64,000 nt of DNA from Commensalibacter melissae (lineage in GTDB: Bacteria; Pseudomonadota; Alphaproteobacteria; Acetobacterales; Acetobacteraceae), in NCBI RefSeq assembly GCF_003691365.1, contig NZ_CP033087.1:1626501-1690500 (forward strand), read 5' to 3'. A program made the translations under genes and the position numbers. This document shows positions 1 to 12,094 of this stretch, piece after piece. The notes under the pieces are model-generated. The model was not told where the DNA came from, did no database searches, and worked only from the letters and a program-made list of their open reading frames with translations. Position 1 is the first letter of the stretch; each line of letters starts with the position of its first letter.

Positions 1-175
1 TCAACGACTGATTCAATATGAAAAACAGTTCCAGTTACTGGATCGTCCCCTGAAACATATTGATTTGCGTCTTCCCGACCGCTTAATCATACTAAAAGAT
101 AAAGAACCGACACCACCCAATCCTGAAAATGATAATCCGGAACCCTCTAATGACAATGACGAAAAAACACCTTGA
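1..175 (+). CDS. ftsQ: FtsQ, C-terminal end (partial)
   Basis: Reading frame 2 is open from the window edge to a TGA at 173-175. The last 57 codons include the stretch DLRLPDRLIILK (about nt 62-97), which matches the conserved end of the FtsQ/DivIB beta domain, where alphaproteobacterial FtsQ typically reads as DLRLPDRL. A short Pro/Asn/Glu/Asp-rich tail follows. FtsQ is a bitopic inner-membrane protein that links early and late division proteins in the periplasm. The position directly before ftsA and ftsZ is the canonical order. Only the C-terminus is present, so the call rests on this motif plus synteny. Confidence 0.85.
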   Translation, partial: QRLIQYEKQFQLLDRPLKHIDLRLPDRLIILKDKEPTPPNPENDNPEPSNDNDEKTP

Positions 176-187
176 TCAAATCTTTTC

Positions 188-196
188 TGGTATAAT
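188..196 (+). promoter_or_regulatory. Extended -10 promoter element upstream of ftsA
   Basis: TGGTATAAT at 188-196 is a perfect TGnTATAAT extended -10 element. It lies just after the ftsQ stop and about 28 nt before the favoured ftsA start. No good -35 hexamer is visible at 17 bp, which is common for extended -10 promoters. It would let ftsA-ftsZ be transcribed independently of ftsQ. Inferred from sequence only. Confidence 0.5.
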
Positions 197-211
197 GTAA
201 TTCTTGAGGAA

Positions 212-1594
212 ATGGTTAAGTGCATGAAACAACTGAATTATAAAACAAGTCAAGGAAATTCCCCCAATCATGCAAAGCAGACCATCGCTATTGCCCGATC
301 CAGGCAATTAGTAAAGAGTAATATATTTCCCCCTGACGACTTACCCGCGCAAAAACAATTTTTACCCGGTGTTTTCGGTGTATTGGATATTGGCAGTACA
401 AAAATCACCTGTCTAATTGGACAGGGTAAATCCAACGGAAAACTAAAAGTTCTGGGATATGGATGGAGACGCTCTCATGGCGTAAAACAAGGTGGTATTA
501 TTAATCTTAAAAGTGCTGAACGTGCAATCCGTTCAGCCGTTGGACAGGCAGAAGAAGCAGCCGAGCGTCGGTTAAACAAAATTTATGTAAATCTTTCTGG
601 CGGTAAACCTGACAGCCAGCTTTACAATATCGAATGGCCAATTGGCGGAAGAGAAATCACCAATCATGACATATACCGATTGGTTAACGAAGGAATTTTG
701 AGAGCCCAAGTTGAAGGTCGTGAAATTATTCATGCCTTGCCTCTAAGTTTTAATGTTGATGAGACCGCTGGGGTTGAAGATCCCAGAGGACATCAATGTG
801 AAATACTGAGTACAACATTACATATCATCAGCACTTCCGCCACATCCCTTAAAAATCTGGCAACTGTCTTAATGCGTTCTGAATTGGAAATTGAAAGCAT
901 CATATCCACCCCTCTAGCTGCTGGACTGGCAGTAATGGCACCAGACGAAAGAGATTTAGGCGCCACTATTGTGGACATGGGCGGCGGAACAACCTCTATT
1001 GGCATTTTCGGCGACAATCAACTTCTCTACACTTCACAAATTCCGATTGGTGGATCCCATATTACCAGGGATATAGCAGGTATTCTTTCAACCTCAATTG
1101 ATACAGCAGAATGGCTTAAAACTAAATACGGCAGTGCTGAATATTCCTATAACGACGAATATCAGCAATTGCCCATTCAAATGATCGGTGACGATGATTA
1201 CGAAATCATGACAAAAGTTCCGCTATCAAGAGTTATTTCTATTATCAGGCCACGGATAGAAGAAACACTTGAATTGATTCGAGACCGCCTGGATAATGCA
1301 AATATTGGCAAAGCAGCAAATGGCAGGGTTGTATTAACGGGAGGGGGTTCTTTACTTGAAGGACTCGGTCCCTTAGCAGCCCGTATCCTGAACCGTCAAA
1401 TCCGCTTGGGAAAACCCAACAATATTATAGGATTACCCAATGATAGTACAACCTCGGCTGCCTTTTCTACTGCCGCCGGTTTACTCTGCTGGGCGGCTGG
1501 CGAGGGAAGAACCCTTGCAGATCTCGATTTCTCGAATAAAAAAAACAATGGTTTCCTTAAAAAAATAATTGAGTTTATAAGGATACACATATAA
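212..1594 (+). CDS. ftsA: Cell division protein FtsA
   Basis: Actin-family ATPase that tethers FtsZ filaments to the cytoplasmic membrane and helps recruit the divisome. The 460-codon frame has the phosphate-1 motif DIGSTK at residues 59-64, the phosphate-2 region [13 protein letters not shown] near residue 254 and the adenosine motif [12 protein letters not shown] near 373. The last 16 or so residues form a basic amphipathic segment ending FIRIHI, the usual membrane-targeting helix. It is longer than the E. coli protein (about 420 aa) because of an N-terminal extension of about 50 residues, often seen in alphaproteobacteria. A GAGGA at 206-210 is only 1 nt from the ATG at 212 but 13 nt from the ATG at 224, so 224 may be the true start. 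Followed by ftsZ after 76 nt. Confidence 0.96.
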   Translation: MVKCMKQLNYKTSQGNSPNHAKQTIAIARSRQLVKSNIFPPDDLPAQKQFLPGVFGVLDIGSTKITCLIGQGKSNGKLKVLGYGWRRSHGVKQGGIINLKSAERAIRSAVGQAEEAAERRLNKIYVNLSGGKPDSQLYNIEWPIGGREITNHDIYRLVNEGILRAQVEGREIIHALPLSFNVDETAGVEDPRGHQCEILSTTLHIISTSATSLKNLATVLMRSELEIESIISTPLAAGLAVMAPDERDLGATIVDMGGGTTSIGIFGDNQLLYTSQIPIGGSHITRDIAGILSTSIDTAEWLKTKYGSAEYSYNDEYQQLPIQMIGDDDYEIMTKVPLSRVISIIRPRIEETLELIRDRLDNANIGKAANGRVVLTGGGSLLEGLGPLAARILNRQIRLGKPNNIIGLPNDSTTSAAFSTAAGLLCWAAGEGRTLADLDFSNKKNNGFLKKIIEFIRIHI

Positions 1595-1612
1595 ATATTT
1601 TCTTTGTATAAT
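1584..1612 (+). promoter_or_regulatory. Candidate ftsZ promoter
   Basis: A perfect -10 TATAAT at 1607-1612 is preceded, with a 17-bp spacer, by TACACA at 1584-1589 (4 of 6 matches to TTGACA, overlapping the ftsA stop codon). It lies 58 nt before the ftsZ ATG, which leaves a plausible untranslated leader with GAGGA just ahead of the start. A separate ftsZ promoter at the end of ftsA is common in bacteria. Confidence 0.55.
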
Positions 1613-1670
1613 AGTAACTTTCCATTGTAACCTTACACATAGTTTACGAAATATCGGTTCGAGGACATTC

Positions 1671-3185
1671 ATGACACTCAATTTAACGATTCCACAGCCC
1701 GCTTATGAAGATTTCACCCCTCGTATTACTGTTATTGGTGTTGGTGGAGGGGGAACCAACGCTGTGGATAACATGATTTTATTGCATTTGAAAGGCGTAG
1801 AATTTGTTGTTGCCAATACCGATGCGCAACAATTGATGAACAGTCATGCTGATAATCGTATTCAATTAGGCCCCCATCTAACCCAAGGGCTGGGAGCTGG
1901 TGCAAAACCAGATATTGGTCGCGCAGCTGCAGAGGAAGCCGCTGATGAAATAGCTCGGCATCTTGACAATATTCACATGGTTTTTATCACTGCCGGAATG
2001 GGTGGTGGAACAGGAACCGGTGCCGCACCAGTCATTGCAAGAATGGCACGTGAACGTGGAATTCTGACCGTCGGAGTTGTCACTAAACCCTTTACCTTTG
2101 AAGGAATTCGCAGGGCTCGATTGGCGGAAGCCGGTATTGCCGAACTTCAACAATTTGTTGATACGCTGATCGTAATCCCAAACCAAAACCTCTTCCGTAC
2201 AGCAACTGAAAATACAACATGGAAAGATGCTTTCAAAATGGCGGATGAAGTGCTGTATATGGGGGTTAAAGGGGTGACAGATCTTATGATGTCGCCAGGA
2301 CTTGTCAATCTTGATTTTGCCGATATCAGAACAGTCATGGCTGAAATGGGTAAGGCTATGATGGGAACAGGAGAGGTGGAAGGTGAAAATCGGGCTATCC
2401 GTGCAGCAGAGGAAGCCATTTCCAATCCATTGCTTGAAGATACGTCTATGGCTGGGGCAAAAGGATTGTTGATTAACATTACGGGCGGTGATGATCTGAC
2501 TCTGTTTGAAGTCGATCAGGCAGCCAACCGTATTCGTGAAGAAGTTGCCGAAGATGCCAATATTATTTTTGGGTCCGCCATTGATGAGAACCTGACAGGA
2601 AAAATTCGTGTATCAGTGGTAGCAACCGGCATAGACAGCCCGGTGCAATATGAAAAGCAATCTCAAACTGTACAACAAGAGCAGCAGATATCTTCAAACG
2701 ATACCGCACAATCAAAAGATTCAGATAACACACAAACAGATACACCTCCTGAAAATAATCAGACACAGTTTGATACAGAAAAAAAATTGGATAAATCTTC
2801 TTTAAATGTATCATCTGAGGCCAATGAATCATTTGATCAATCGAAAGAAAAGAATCAAACAAATTTTTCTGATGATCCAACCCCTCCCTCCCCTGATTCT
2901 GTCCCAGAACGTGTGTCAAAAACATCACCACGTTCAGGTTTATTTTCAGATTCACGTTATCAGGAACCCGAAACTAACACTGCTCCCTCACGCAGTCTTT
3001 TTGGTATTGTTACCGGTGCCTTACGAGGAAGAAGCAATAATGGTTCACCTTCCTATCATCAAAAAAAGAATGAACCCTCTGTCTCCAATAGTGAGAATTC
3101 CAACAAAAATGACCAAAAAAGTCAATCTTCAGCTGAAGAGGCAAGCTTGGATATACCAGCTTTTCTTCGTAGAAAATCAAGATAA
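1671..3185 (+). CDS. ftsZ: Cell division GTPase FtsZ
   Basis: Tubulin homologue that polymerises into the Z-ring. The N-terminal nucleotide-binding glycines GGGGTN lie near residues 25-30. The tubulin signature GGGTGTG is at about residues 111-117 inside [14 protein letters not shown], and the T7-loop motif NLDFADI follows around residue 210. After the roughly 320-residue core there is a long linker rich in Ser, Asn, Gln and Asp, then the conserved C-terminal peptide [10 protein letters not shown] at residues 493-502 that binds FtsA. At 504 aa it is longer than E. coli FtsZ (383 aa), because of the long linker common in alphaproteobacteria. The ATG at 1671 has GAGGA upstream. A strong hairpin follows the stop. 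Confidence 0.98.
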   Translation: MTLNLTIPQPAYEDFTPRITVIGVGGGGTNAVDNMILLHLKGVEFVVANTDAQQLMNSHADNRIQLGPHLTQGLGAGAKPDIGRAAAEEAADEIARHLDNIHMVFITAGMGGGTGTGAAPVIARMARERGILTVGVVTKPFTFEGIRRARLAEAGIAELQQFVDTLIVIPNQNLFRTATENTTWKDAFKMADEVLYMGVKGVTDLMMSPGLVNLDFADIRTVMAEMGKAMMGTGEVEGENRAIRAAEEAISNPLLEDTSMAGAKGLLINITGGDDLTLFEVDQAANRIREEVAEDANIIFGSAIDENLTGKIRVSVVATGIDSPVQYEKQSQTVQQEQQISSNDTAQSKDSDNTQTDTPPENNQTQFDTEKKLDKSSLNVSSEANESFDQSKEKNQTNFSDDPTPPSPDSVPERVSKTSPRSGLFSDSRYQEPETNTAPSRSLFGIVTGALRGRSNNGSPSYHQKKNEPSVSNSENSNKNDQKSQSSAEEASLDIPAFLRRKSR

Positions 3186-3191
3186 TATTAT

Positions 3192-3228
3192 TTATTAGAG
3201 GCTTCAAAACTTTTGAAGCCTCTAATAA
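3192..3228 (+). terminator. Hairpin after ftsZ, probable terminator
   Basis: Two perfectly complementary 18-bp arms, 3192-3209 and 3211-3228, centred on C3210. The stem is GC-containing in its middle (GAGGCTTC/GAAGCCTC). Its position 7 nt after the ftsZ stop suggests it ends the ftsA-ftsZ transcript, although there is only a short A/T stretch and no long T-run after it. The perfect symmetry means it could act in either direction. Confidence 0.7.
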
Positions 3229-3342
3229 AATATTAAATGCGTAACACTATGCAATAATCTTTGACTAGTATTCCCTTACTAAAAATTATAATGAAATTCA
3301 TGTGAGTTATTAAATCTTGGTAATTATTTAGAGGAGAAAACT

Positions 3343-4374
3343 ATGAATTGTCCGCAGGTTCTACCCGCTTCAAAAAAGGTAAACATCGCATATAATTCAT
3401 TGCTATCTTCCAAATTTACAAATGATATAAACTTATCCTTGCAATATACCCTTGCCTCTCCTGTTAATTTCTCAGGAATGGGATTGCACACAGGCAAGTT
3501 AGTTCATGTAAAATTGATTCCAGCCCCAGTAGGAACAGGAATTGTATTTTTTAGAACAGACCTTGATGACACACCAATTCCAGCCCATTATAATAACGTT
3601 ATTGATACAAGTCTTAGCACGGTTATTGCTTCTCCGAATAACCCAAATATCAGAATAGGAACGGTTGAACATATTATGTCTGCGCTGGCAGGCTATCAAA
3701 TTAACAATCTTTTTATCGAATGCAATGGGCCTGAAATACCCGTTTTGGATGGATCTGCCGCCAAATTCACCACGCTTCTACATAAGGCTGGCCGACAATC
3801 TCTTTATGCAGACAAACCCGCCATACAAATTATGAAACCTGTTCGGGTAGAGTATAACGACGCTTTTGCTGAATTTCATCCATCATCCAAAAATCAACTA
3901 TCATTGTCATTAACGATTGATTTTCCAAATTCTCTGATTGGAAAACAAACCTTTGACATGGATCTAACCCCCCTGAATTTTCAAAGAGAAATAGCCTTCT
4001 GTAGAACATTCACCTTTAAAAAAGAAATAGATACACTTCATAAAATGGGTTTGGCAAAAGGGGGTAGCCTACAAAATGCCATTGTTGTTGATAATGGAAA
4101 AATTCTAAATCCGGAAGGATTATATTGTCCAAATGAATTTGTCAAACATAAAATGCTTGATGCCATAGGCGATTTATCTTTGGCAGGCCACCGACTGTAT
4201 GGAAAATTTATTGGATATAAATCAGGACATAAACTAAACAATATGTTACTTCACGCCTTGATGAAACAAACAGATGCATGGCGCTTTCAATTTTCCCATC
4301 AATTATCAGGCAGGGTTTACCATGATTCCCAGGTCATTTCCCTAGACAGATATCCTCTCAGACAAGAAACATAA
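3343..4374 (+). CDS. lpxC: UDP-3-O-acyl-N-acetylglucosamine deacetylase LpxC
   Basis: Zinc amidase that catalyses the committed step of lipid A synthesis. The expected residues fall at a constant offset of +31 from E. coli numbering: catalytic Glu109 and zinc ligand His110 in TVEHI, zinc ligands His269 and Asp273 in HKMLDAIGD, and the catalytic His296 in SGHKLNN. This shows an intact enzyme with an N-terminal extension of about 31 residues (the family core starts at about NFSGMGLHTG). The ATG at 3343 has AGAGGAG at a good distance, which supports this start and so the extension. It follows ftsZ, as in most proteobacterial dcw clusters, but is separated from it by a hairpin and 157 bp and so probably has its own promoter. 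Confidence 0.97.
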   Translation: MNCPQVLPASKKVNIAYNSLLSSKFTNDINLSLQYTLASPVNFSGMGLHTGKLVHVKLIPAPVGTGIVFFRTDLDDTPIPAHYNNVIDTSLSTVIASPNNPNIRIGTVEHIMSALAGYQINNLFIECNGPEIPVLDGSAAKFTTLLHKAGRQSLYADKPAIQIMKPVRVEYNDAFAEFHPSSKNQLSLSLTIDFPNSLIGKQTFDMDLTPLNFQREIAFCRTFTFKKEIDTLHKMGLAKGGSLQNAIVVDNGKILNPEGLYCPNEFVKHKMLDAIGDLSLAGHRLYGKFIGYKSGHKLNNMLLHALMKQTDAWRFQFSHQLSGRVYHDSQVISLDRYPLRQET

Positions 4375-4501
4375 AAACCTCACCTGCAAAACAAAATTTA
4401 ATTTTACTAAATTAAAATCTTCCTCTTTCTTTCTTCCATGTTATAAAAGAAACATTATTTTTATTTTGTGCCATTTTATAGAATAGAAAGTCGTTAAAAC
4501 T

Positions 4502-5392
4502 GTGGATACAGTGAATCAAAAACGTTATTTTTATCCAATACGACATTTTTTCCCATTATTACTTGCGACGAGTCTTGTTGCATGTGGTGGCGGTCATAAA
4601 GATCAAAAGAAGTTGAATGATAATTCAGCAGCAACATATCAGGAAAATACTCCTGAACAACTGTACAACAACGGTATAGATGGCATCAAGATTAGAAAAT
4701 ACAAATTAGCCACTAAACAATTCGAGTTATTACAGGAGAATTTTCCTTATTCAAGCTATACCCCTAATGCCCAACTAATGGAAGGATATGCTTATTATCT
4801 GCAAAATAAGTATCCAGAAGCGGTAAAACAATTGGAAACCTATTTACAGCTTCATCCAAATAGCCCAGATGCACCCTATGCCTTTTATCTTCGCGCCTTA
4901 TGTTATTACGAACGCATTTCAGATGTCACAAGAGATCAGCAAGGCACAATGGAAGCGCTTAGTGCCTTGAATGATGTAGTAAGCCGTTTCCCCGGAACTT
5001 CCTATGCCCGTGATGCACAGCTCAAGATTGACTTATGCCGTGACCATCTCGCCGGTAAAGAAATGCTCATCGGACGCTTTTATGAACAGCAAAAAAACTA
5101 TGAGGCCGCTGTTACCCGTTATCAACGGGTTATTTTAGACTATCAAACGACCAACCATGTAGCAGAAGCATTACATCGTCTCGTTGAAGTCTCCTTAAAA
5201 TTGGGACTTACAGATCAAGCCCGTAAGACAGCATCTGTATTGGGATATAACTATCCCAACAGTCACTGGTATCGCTATACATATAATGATTTAAGAAAAT
5301 ATCACCTTGTTTCAGAACAAACAGCCAAACCAACCAGTAAAAAACCTGGATTCTTCAAACGAATGTGGTATTCGCTCACTTCTATTTTTTAA
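4502..5392 (+). CDS. bamD: Outer membrane assembly lipoprotein BamD
   Basis: TPR lipoprotein of the BAM complex, which folds and inserts beta-barrel proteins in the outer membrane. From the GTG at 4502 there is a signal peptide with a hydrophobic run FFPLLLATSLVAC, where LVAC is the lipobox and Cys28 the lipidated residue, followed by Gly-rich sequence. The body (about residues 50-270) has the paired helices of TPR repeats, with phrases such as ARDAQLKIDLCRDHLAGKEM typical of YfiO/ComL. The length of 296 aa is slightly above the E. coli protein (245 aa) because of N- and C-terminal extensions. Start choice is uncertain: a second GTG lies three codons downstream at 4511 and the ribosome site is weak. 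It sits between lpxC and recN. Confidence 0.93.
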   Translation: MDTVNQKRYFYPIRHFFPLLLATSLVACGGGHKDQKKLNDNSAATYQENTPEQLYNNGIDGIKIRKYKLATKQFELLQENFPYSSYTPNAQLMEGYAYYLQNKYPEAVKQLETYLQLHPNSPDAPYAFYLRALCYYERISDVTRDQQGTMEALSALNDVVSRFPGTSYARDAQLKIDLCRDHLAGKEMLIGRFYEQQKNYEAAVTRYQRVILDYQTTNHVAEALHRLVEVSLKLGLTDQARKTASVLGYNYPNSHWYRYTYNDLRKYHLVSEQTAKPTSKKPGFFKRMWYSLTSIF

Positions 5393-5425
5393 TAAAATAT
5401 CCCTGTTTTATATACTGAAGCCCCA

Positions 5426-7135
5426 ATGTTAATACAACTCTCTATACGTAATGTTGTTTTAATTGAAAAGCTGGATTTAACCTTCGATCAGGGACTTACG
5501 GTTTTTACTGGAGAAACAGGGGCAGGCAAATCTATTTTACTAGATAGCCTTGCCTTAACATTAGGTGAAAGAGCAAGCTCTTCCTTGATCAGGACTGGAT
5601 CAAATCAGGCTTCGGTCACAGCTTGTTTTGAAATCGAGAAAATGCATCCTGTCTATCAGCAATTACAATTACAAGGTTATGAAATTTCAGAAATAACCGA
5701 TCAGCCATTGGTCATTCGTCGTACTATTTCACAGGATGGACGTTCACGCGCCTATATTAATGATCAGCTTATCAGTCTTAATTTTTTACGAGAAATTGGT
5801 CAACTACTTATCGAGATACAGGGACAGCACTCGCAGATTGGTCTAATGGATATGCGAAATCATCTTTATCTTCTCGATAATTTTGGCACTCCACTAAACT
5901 TATTGAATGAAACTCGCAAAACCTATTATCAATGGACTGAAACAACAGCCAAACTTGCCGCTCTTAAAAAAAATCTTGAAGAAACATTACATGAAGAAAA
6001 ATGGTTACGAGAATCAGTTGAGGAATTAAAAAATCTTTCTCCACAAGCTGAAGAGGAACAAGAGCTTGTTCATAAAAGACGATCATTACAACAAAATGAA
6101 AGACATCTGGAATTACTGGTTTCTGCTCTTAATCAGCTTGCTCCCCAGGACCGTAAAAATAACCAGCCTTCCCAAGTCTTGCTAAATGCAAGCAAAACTC
6201 TTCAACGTCTCTTATCCAATTCTGAAAACACTTCATTTTCCGAATCTAATAAATCCATTCAAGCAGCATTGGAAGCGATCACTCAAGCAGAAGAATCTTT
6301 AGCGGAAGCGGAAACAACACTTTCACAGCTTGTAAACACGATTGAAATTGATCCTCAACAAATTGATGAAATAGAGGAACGATTATTCTCCCTACGCGGC
6401 GCAAGCCGAAAATATGGCGTGACTATTGATGAATTGTCCCATCTGCTTCAAGAATTTGAAATAAAACTTAATCAACTAGATATTGGAACAACACAAATCA
6501 AGACCCTCGAAATAGAAGTTAATCAACACCGCCTTAAATTTGAGGAAGCCGCCGAAGCACTATCACAACATAGACAGAAAATTTCCAAAAAGTTGGAACA
6601 AGCTGTTACTGCCGAATTAAAACCCTTAAAACTGGAACGCGCAAAATTCCTCGTATCTTTGAAGCCACTTAACAGAGACGCATGGAATCAAAACGGTAAG
6701 GAACAAATCGAGTTTTTGATTGCAGCCAATCCCGGTGTCCCTCCTGCCCCTTTGAACAAGGCCGCTTCCGGCGGGGAACTATCCAGACTTTTATTGGCTT
6801 TAAAGGTTGTTTTAAGCCAAAAGTCTACCTTATCAGCGCTGATTTTTGATGAAATTGATTCTGGTGTTGGCGGGGCAGCCGCTTCGGCAATCGGTGAAAA
6901 ATTACATCATATCGCTCAAACTATGCAGGTATTTGCAGTCACACACAGCCCTCAGGTTGCTGCCAGTGGAGATACGCAATTTCAAATTAGCAAATTAATT
7001 AAAAATGGCGTAACCTATACCACAACAAAATGCCTGAATTCAAACGAGCGTAAAGAGGAAATCGCCCGTATGCTTGCTGGGAACCAGATTACTGACGCTG
7101 CCCGTTCCGCCGCAGATAGCTTACTAAATAAATAA
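5426..7135 (+). CDS. recN: DNA repair protein RecN
   Basis: SMC-like ATPase used in double-strand break repair. Walker A GETGAGKS is at residues 29-36. The ABC signature (ASGGELSRLLLAL) lies near residue 447 and Walker B LIFDEIDSGVGG near 471. Between the ATPase halves, residues of about 160-400 are a Glu/Gln/Leu-rich antiparallel coiled coil, shorter than in SMC proteins. The length of 569 aa is normal (E. coli 553). It starts 33 nt after bamD and ends 26 nt before ligA on the same strand, so bamD-recN-ligA may share a transcript. I saw no obvious LexA box in the short gap before it. Confidence 0.97.
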   Translation: MLIQLSIRNVVLIEKLDLTFDQGLTVFTGETGAGKSILLDSLALTLGERASSSLIRTGSNQASVTACFEIEKMHPVYQQLQLQGYEISEITDQPLVIRRTISQDGRSRAYINDQLISLNFLREIGQLLIEIQGQHSQIGLMDMRNHLYLLDNFGTPLNLLNETRKTYYQWTETTAKLAALKKNLEETLHEEKWLRESVEELKNLSPQAEEEQELVHKRRSLQQNERHLELLVSALNQLAPQDRKNNQPSQVLLNASKTLQRLLSNSENTSFSESNKSIQAALEAITQAEESLAEAETTLSQLVNTIEIDPQQIDEIEERLFSLRGASRKYGVTIDELSHLLQEFEIKLNQLDIGTTQIKTLEIEVNQHRLKFEEAAEALSQHRQKISKKLEQAVTAELKPLKLERAKFLVSLKPLNRDAWNQNGKEQIEFLIAANPGVPPAPLNKAASGGELSRLLLALKVVLSQKSTLSALIFDEIDSGVGGAAASAIGEKLHHIAQTMQVFAVTHSPQVAASGDTQFQISKLIKNGVTYTTTKCLNSNERKEEIARMLAGNQITDAARSAADSLLNK

Positions 7136-7149
7136 TAATAAAAAATTAA

Positions 7150-9267
<2,118 letters not shown>

Positions 9268-9281
9268 TGGTCAAACAAGGT

Positions 9282-10385
9282 TTATTTCAAATATCTTGGT
9301 AAAATATTCTCTTCAATATGATTTAAAACAAACCTTCCGGAAGCTTCGAAACTTTCCTCACTGTAATGCTGTTGCATATATTGACGTGCATTCGCAGCAT
9401 AATACTGTGTTTTGCTTGGATTATGATAATATTCCAGAATTTGTCTAGCTAAAAGTTCTGGAGAATTTTTATCAATTAATGTTCCTATTGAATTATTCCT
9501 GAAAGCACTCCGCATCTCCCCAACATTTGTTGAAATAACCGGAATACCGACAGCCAAAGCTTCATGAACGGCAATACATAAGCCTTCATAAACAGAAGTT
9601 TGCAAATATAAATGAAGTTTTGATAAAAAATTCATGACATCATCTGAAAAACCTATCAATTCGACATTATCCACTTTTAATAAATGAATAAGGTTTTTCA
9701 AATGCTGTTCCTCTTTTCCCGATCCAGCAATGGATAATTTTATCCGTTTTCCAACCTCGGGATAATGATGGTTGATGTAAGCCATCGCCCTGATCATTAA
9801 GGGAAAATTTTTTACGGTATGTAAACGCCCAACTGAACCAATATGAAATATTCCTTTGCCATTCCATACTGAACCCATAGGTAGATTGTGTGGAATTTTA
9901 AATAAAGACCAGATTTTTATACGATCTTCCGGAACTTTCATTTTCGATTTCAAAAAATTGGCAACTCCTGTTGAGTCAGCAATCCAAAGCCGACTTAATC
10001 GCTGCATCAGAATTGTTTTGATTAATCTCAAAGAATAGCTGTTTGCACTATGTTTCCAACTGACAACCGGAATCCGGTTCCATAACCCCACCAATTGGCC
10101 GTCCACCGTCGCACGTGTCAATGACGTCCATATAACATCGGGAGGGGAACGTTTTACAATTTGGTTGAAATGAAAAGTGGATTTATATCTATTTTCATTA
10201 TTTCCTGATAATAAACGGTAAGAAATATTACTTTTTTTAAATAAATCAACAGTTTCCATATTTCTCGGTATACAGCCGAACAATTCAACGGAATGCCCCA
10301 GTTTCTTGAATAAATTTATCAGATCAGGAATTACGAATTCAGCCCCACCCCCATCAAAACTGCTAACAATATAATATATCTTCAT
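9282..10385 (-). CDS. GT4-type glycosyltransferase
   Basis: Probable sugar transferase of the GT-B fold for cell-surface glycan or lipopolysaccharide. The frame can be extended to 10466, but the extra 27 residues are hydrophobic and unlike the family. Starting at 10385 gives MKIYYIVSSFDGGGAEFV, a typical GT4 start with the Gly-rich acceptor loop. The donor-binding part contains GSVGRLHTVKNFPLMIRAM and the E-x7-E motif in EGLCIAVHEALAVGIPVIST. The length is about 367 aa. It stands alone between ligA (convergent) and katA (divergent). The acceptor and the sugar cannot be deduced. Confidence 0.85.
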   Translation of the reverse strand: MKIYYIVSSFDGGGAEFVIPDLINLFKKLGHSVELFGCIPRNMETVDLFKKSNISYRLLSGNNENRYKSTFHFNQIVKRSPPDVIWTSLTRATVDGQLVGLWNRIPVVSWKHSANSYSLRLIKTILMQRLSRLWIADSTGVANFLKSKMKVPEDRIKIWSLFKIPHNLPMGSVWNGKGIFHIGSVGRLHTVKNFPLMIRAMAYINHHYPEVGKRIKLSIAGSGKEEQHLKNLIHLLKVDNVELIGFSDDVMNFLSKLHLYLQTSVYEGLCIAVHEALAVGIPVISTNVGEMRSAFRNNSIGTLIDKNSPELLARQILEYYHNPSKTQYYAANARQYMQQHYSEESFEASGRFVLNHIEENILPRYLK

Positions 10386-10583
10386 ATAGATAACCGAAAC
10401 AATAATTACAAAACATACTGATCTTACCAACCTTTTACAGAAGATTACGTTATTTGCCAATATCAATATAAAATATTAACAAATAAATAAATAACTATTA
10501 ATTATCCTTAATAAAAACATAAAACAGGCAAGTAATAATCCAATAATATATTTAAAACTCAAATAGTTACTTTTGAATTATTG

Positions 10584-10598
10584 ATTGTATGATACAAT
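10584..10598. promoter_or_regulatory. 7-1-7 palindrome upstream of katA, candidate Fur/PerR-family operator
   Basis: ATTGTAT-G-ATACAAT is a perfect 15-bp palindrome with the 7-1-7 spacing of Fur, PerR and Zur boxes. It overlaps a -10-like TATGAT at 10588-10593 and lies 60 nt before the catalase start. The position suits a repressor that senses peroxide, iron or another metal. The sequence shows the palindrome; the regulator is inferred. Confidence 0.45.
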
Positions 10599-10657
10599 TA
10601 TTGGGTCAAGAAAATAACAATTGGCTTATGAAACAAAAATAAAATAAGGAGCTACAA

Positions 10658-12094
10658 ATGAGTAAAAAGGTTTTTACTACAGCTGAAGGTATTCCTGTTC
10701 CCGATAACCAGAATTCCAGAACCTCTGGACCTCGTGGTCCAATTCTATTGGATGATTTTCATCTGGTTGAGAAACTTGCTCATTTTAACCGTGAAGTTAT
10801 ACCCGAACGGCGTGTTCATGCCAAAGGGACGGCCGCTCACGGAAAATTTGTAGTTACCCAAGATATAACCAGATATAGCTGTGCCAAAATATTTAGCGAA
10901 ATAGGTAAAGAAACCCCGATGTTTGCACGCTTCTCACAAGTTGCAGGCGAAAGGGGATCAGCCGATACGGTAAGGGATCCACGCGGTTTTGCCTTGAAAT
11001 TCTACACTGAAGATGGAAACTGGGATCTTGTCGGAAACAACACTCCCGTGTTTTTTATTCGTGACCCCCTGAAATTCCCCGATTTCATCCGTACCCAGAA
11101 AAGGGATCCTCAATCCAATCTAAAAGATCCCAATTTTCAATGGGACTTTTGGTCTTTATCTCCCGAGGCCCTGCATCAGGTCATGATCCTTTTCTCTGAC
11201 CGGGGTATTCCCGCCAGCTATCGATGCATGCATGGTTATGGAAGCCACACTTTCAGTCTAATCAATAAGGATAATGTCCGCACTTGGGTAAAATGGCATT
11301 TCAGAACAGAACAGGGTGTTAAAAATCTTGATCCTAAAAAAGCTGGAGAATTAGCCGGTTCCAATCCGGATTACCTTACCGAGGATTTATTCAATGCAAT
11401 CAAGGAGGGCCATTTCCCAAGATGGAAAGCCTATATACAGGTTATGTCGATTGAACAAGCAAAGAATCACAAGGATAATCCTTTCGACGTTACCAAAGTT
11501 TGGTCACAAAAAGAATTCCCATTGCATGAAGTTGGATATTTTGAATTGGATCGTAATCCAGGAAATTATTTTGCCGAGGTAGAACAGGCGGCTTTTTCCC
11601 CTGGCAACGTTGTTCCCGGCATAGGCGTTTCCCCGGACAAAATGTTGCAAGGACGTATATTTGCCTATGCTGATGCCGCACGGTACCGGGTTGGAACAAA
11701 TCATCAGCTGCTGCCCATCAATGCTGCAAAAAGCCCTGTAAACAATTACCAAAGAGATGGATATATGCGTTTTGATGATAATGGAGGCGGAATGACAAAC
11801 TATGAACCAAACAGCGATCCAAATGCTCCAAAACAAACGAACACTCCTGAAAACTATTTCCCGGATTATACATCCGGTGAAGGGGGAAGGTACGACAACC
11901 GCGTTGACCAGGACTATTACAGTTATCCAAGGGCCTTGTTTCATTTGATGAAACCAGAACAAAAAAGTCTGTTGATCAATAATTTTGTTGAATCCCTGCA
12001 AATGGTTCGAAAGGATATTCAAAAACGCGTGTTGGAACACTTCCAGAAAATTGATCCGGAACTGGAACAAAAAGTAGCGACGGGTCTAAAATGA
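10658..12094 (+). CDS. katA: Monofunctional heme catalase (small-subunit, clade 3)
   Basis: Decomposes hydrogen peroxide to water and oxygen. All key residues are visible: catalytic His54 in [12 protein letters not shown], Asn127 in [11 protein letters not shown], and the proximal heme-ligand Tyr337 in [14 protein letters not shown]. The distal-side segment [20 protein letters not shown] is the strongly conserved catalase signature region. The length of 478 aa and lack of a C-terminal flavodoxin-like domain put it in the small-subunit class. The ATG at 10658 has a strong AAGGAG. It is monocistronic, with a candidate palindromic operator in its promoter. For an acetic acid bacterium in an insect gut it would protect against respiratory or host-derived peroxide (inference). 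No signal peptide is seen, so it is expected to be cytoplasmic. Confidence 0.97.
   Translation: MSKKVFTTAEGIPVPDNQNSRTSGPRGPILLDDFHLVEKLAHFNREVIPERRVHAKGTAAHGKFVVTQDITRYSCAKIFSEIGKETPMFARFSQVAGERGSADTVRDPRGFALKFYTEDGNWDLVGNNTPVFFIRDPLKFPDFIRTQKRDPQSNLKDPNFQWDFWSLSPEALHQVMILFSDRGIPASYRCMHGYGSHTFSLINKDNVRTWVKWHFRTEQGVKNLDPKKAGELAGSNPDYLTEDLFNAIKEGHFPRWKAYIQVMSIEQAKNHKDNPFDVTKVWSQKEFPLHEVGYFELDRNPGNYFAEVEQAAFSPGNVVPGIGVSPDKMLQGRIFAYADAARYRVGTNHQLLPINAAKSPVNNYQRDGYMRFDDNGGGMTNYEPNSDPNAPKQTNTPENYFPDYTSGEGGRYDNRVDQDYYSYPRALFHLMKPEQKSLLINNFVESLQMVRKDIQKRVLEHFQKIDPELEQKVATGLK

Noticed and set aside
2563-3198. Overlapping 130-codon frames on both strands inside the 3' part of ftsZ (2563-2955 minus, 2806-3198 plus)
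   Set aside because: They fall in the low-complexity ftsZ linker, have no ribosome sites or domain similarity, and exist because this AT-rich, Ser/Asn/Gln-coding DNA has few stops in other frames.
11504-12070. 188-codon minus-strand frame inside katA
   Set aside because: It is fully antisense to the conserved catalase, has no recognisable features and no own context.
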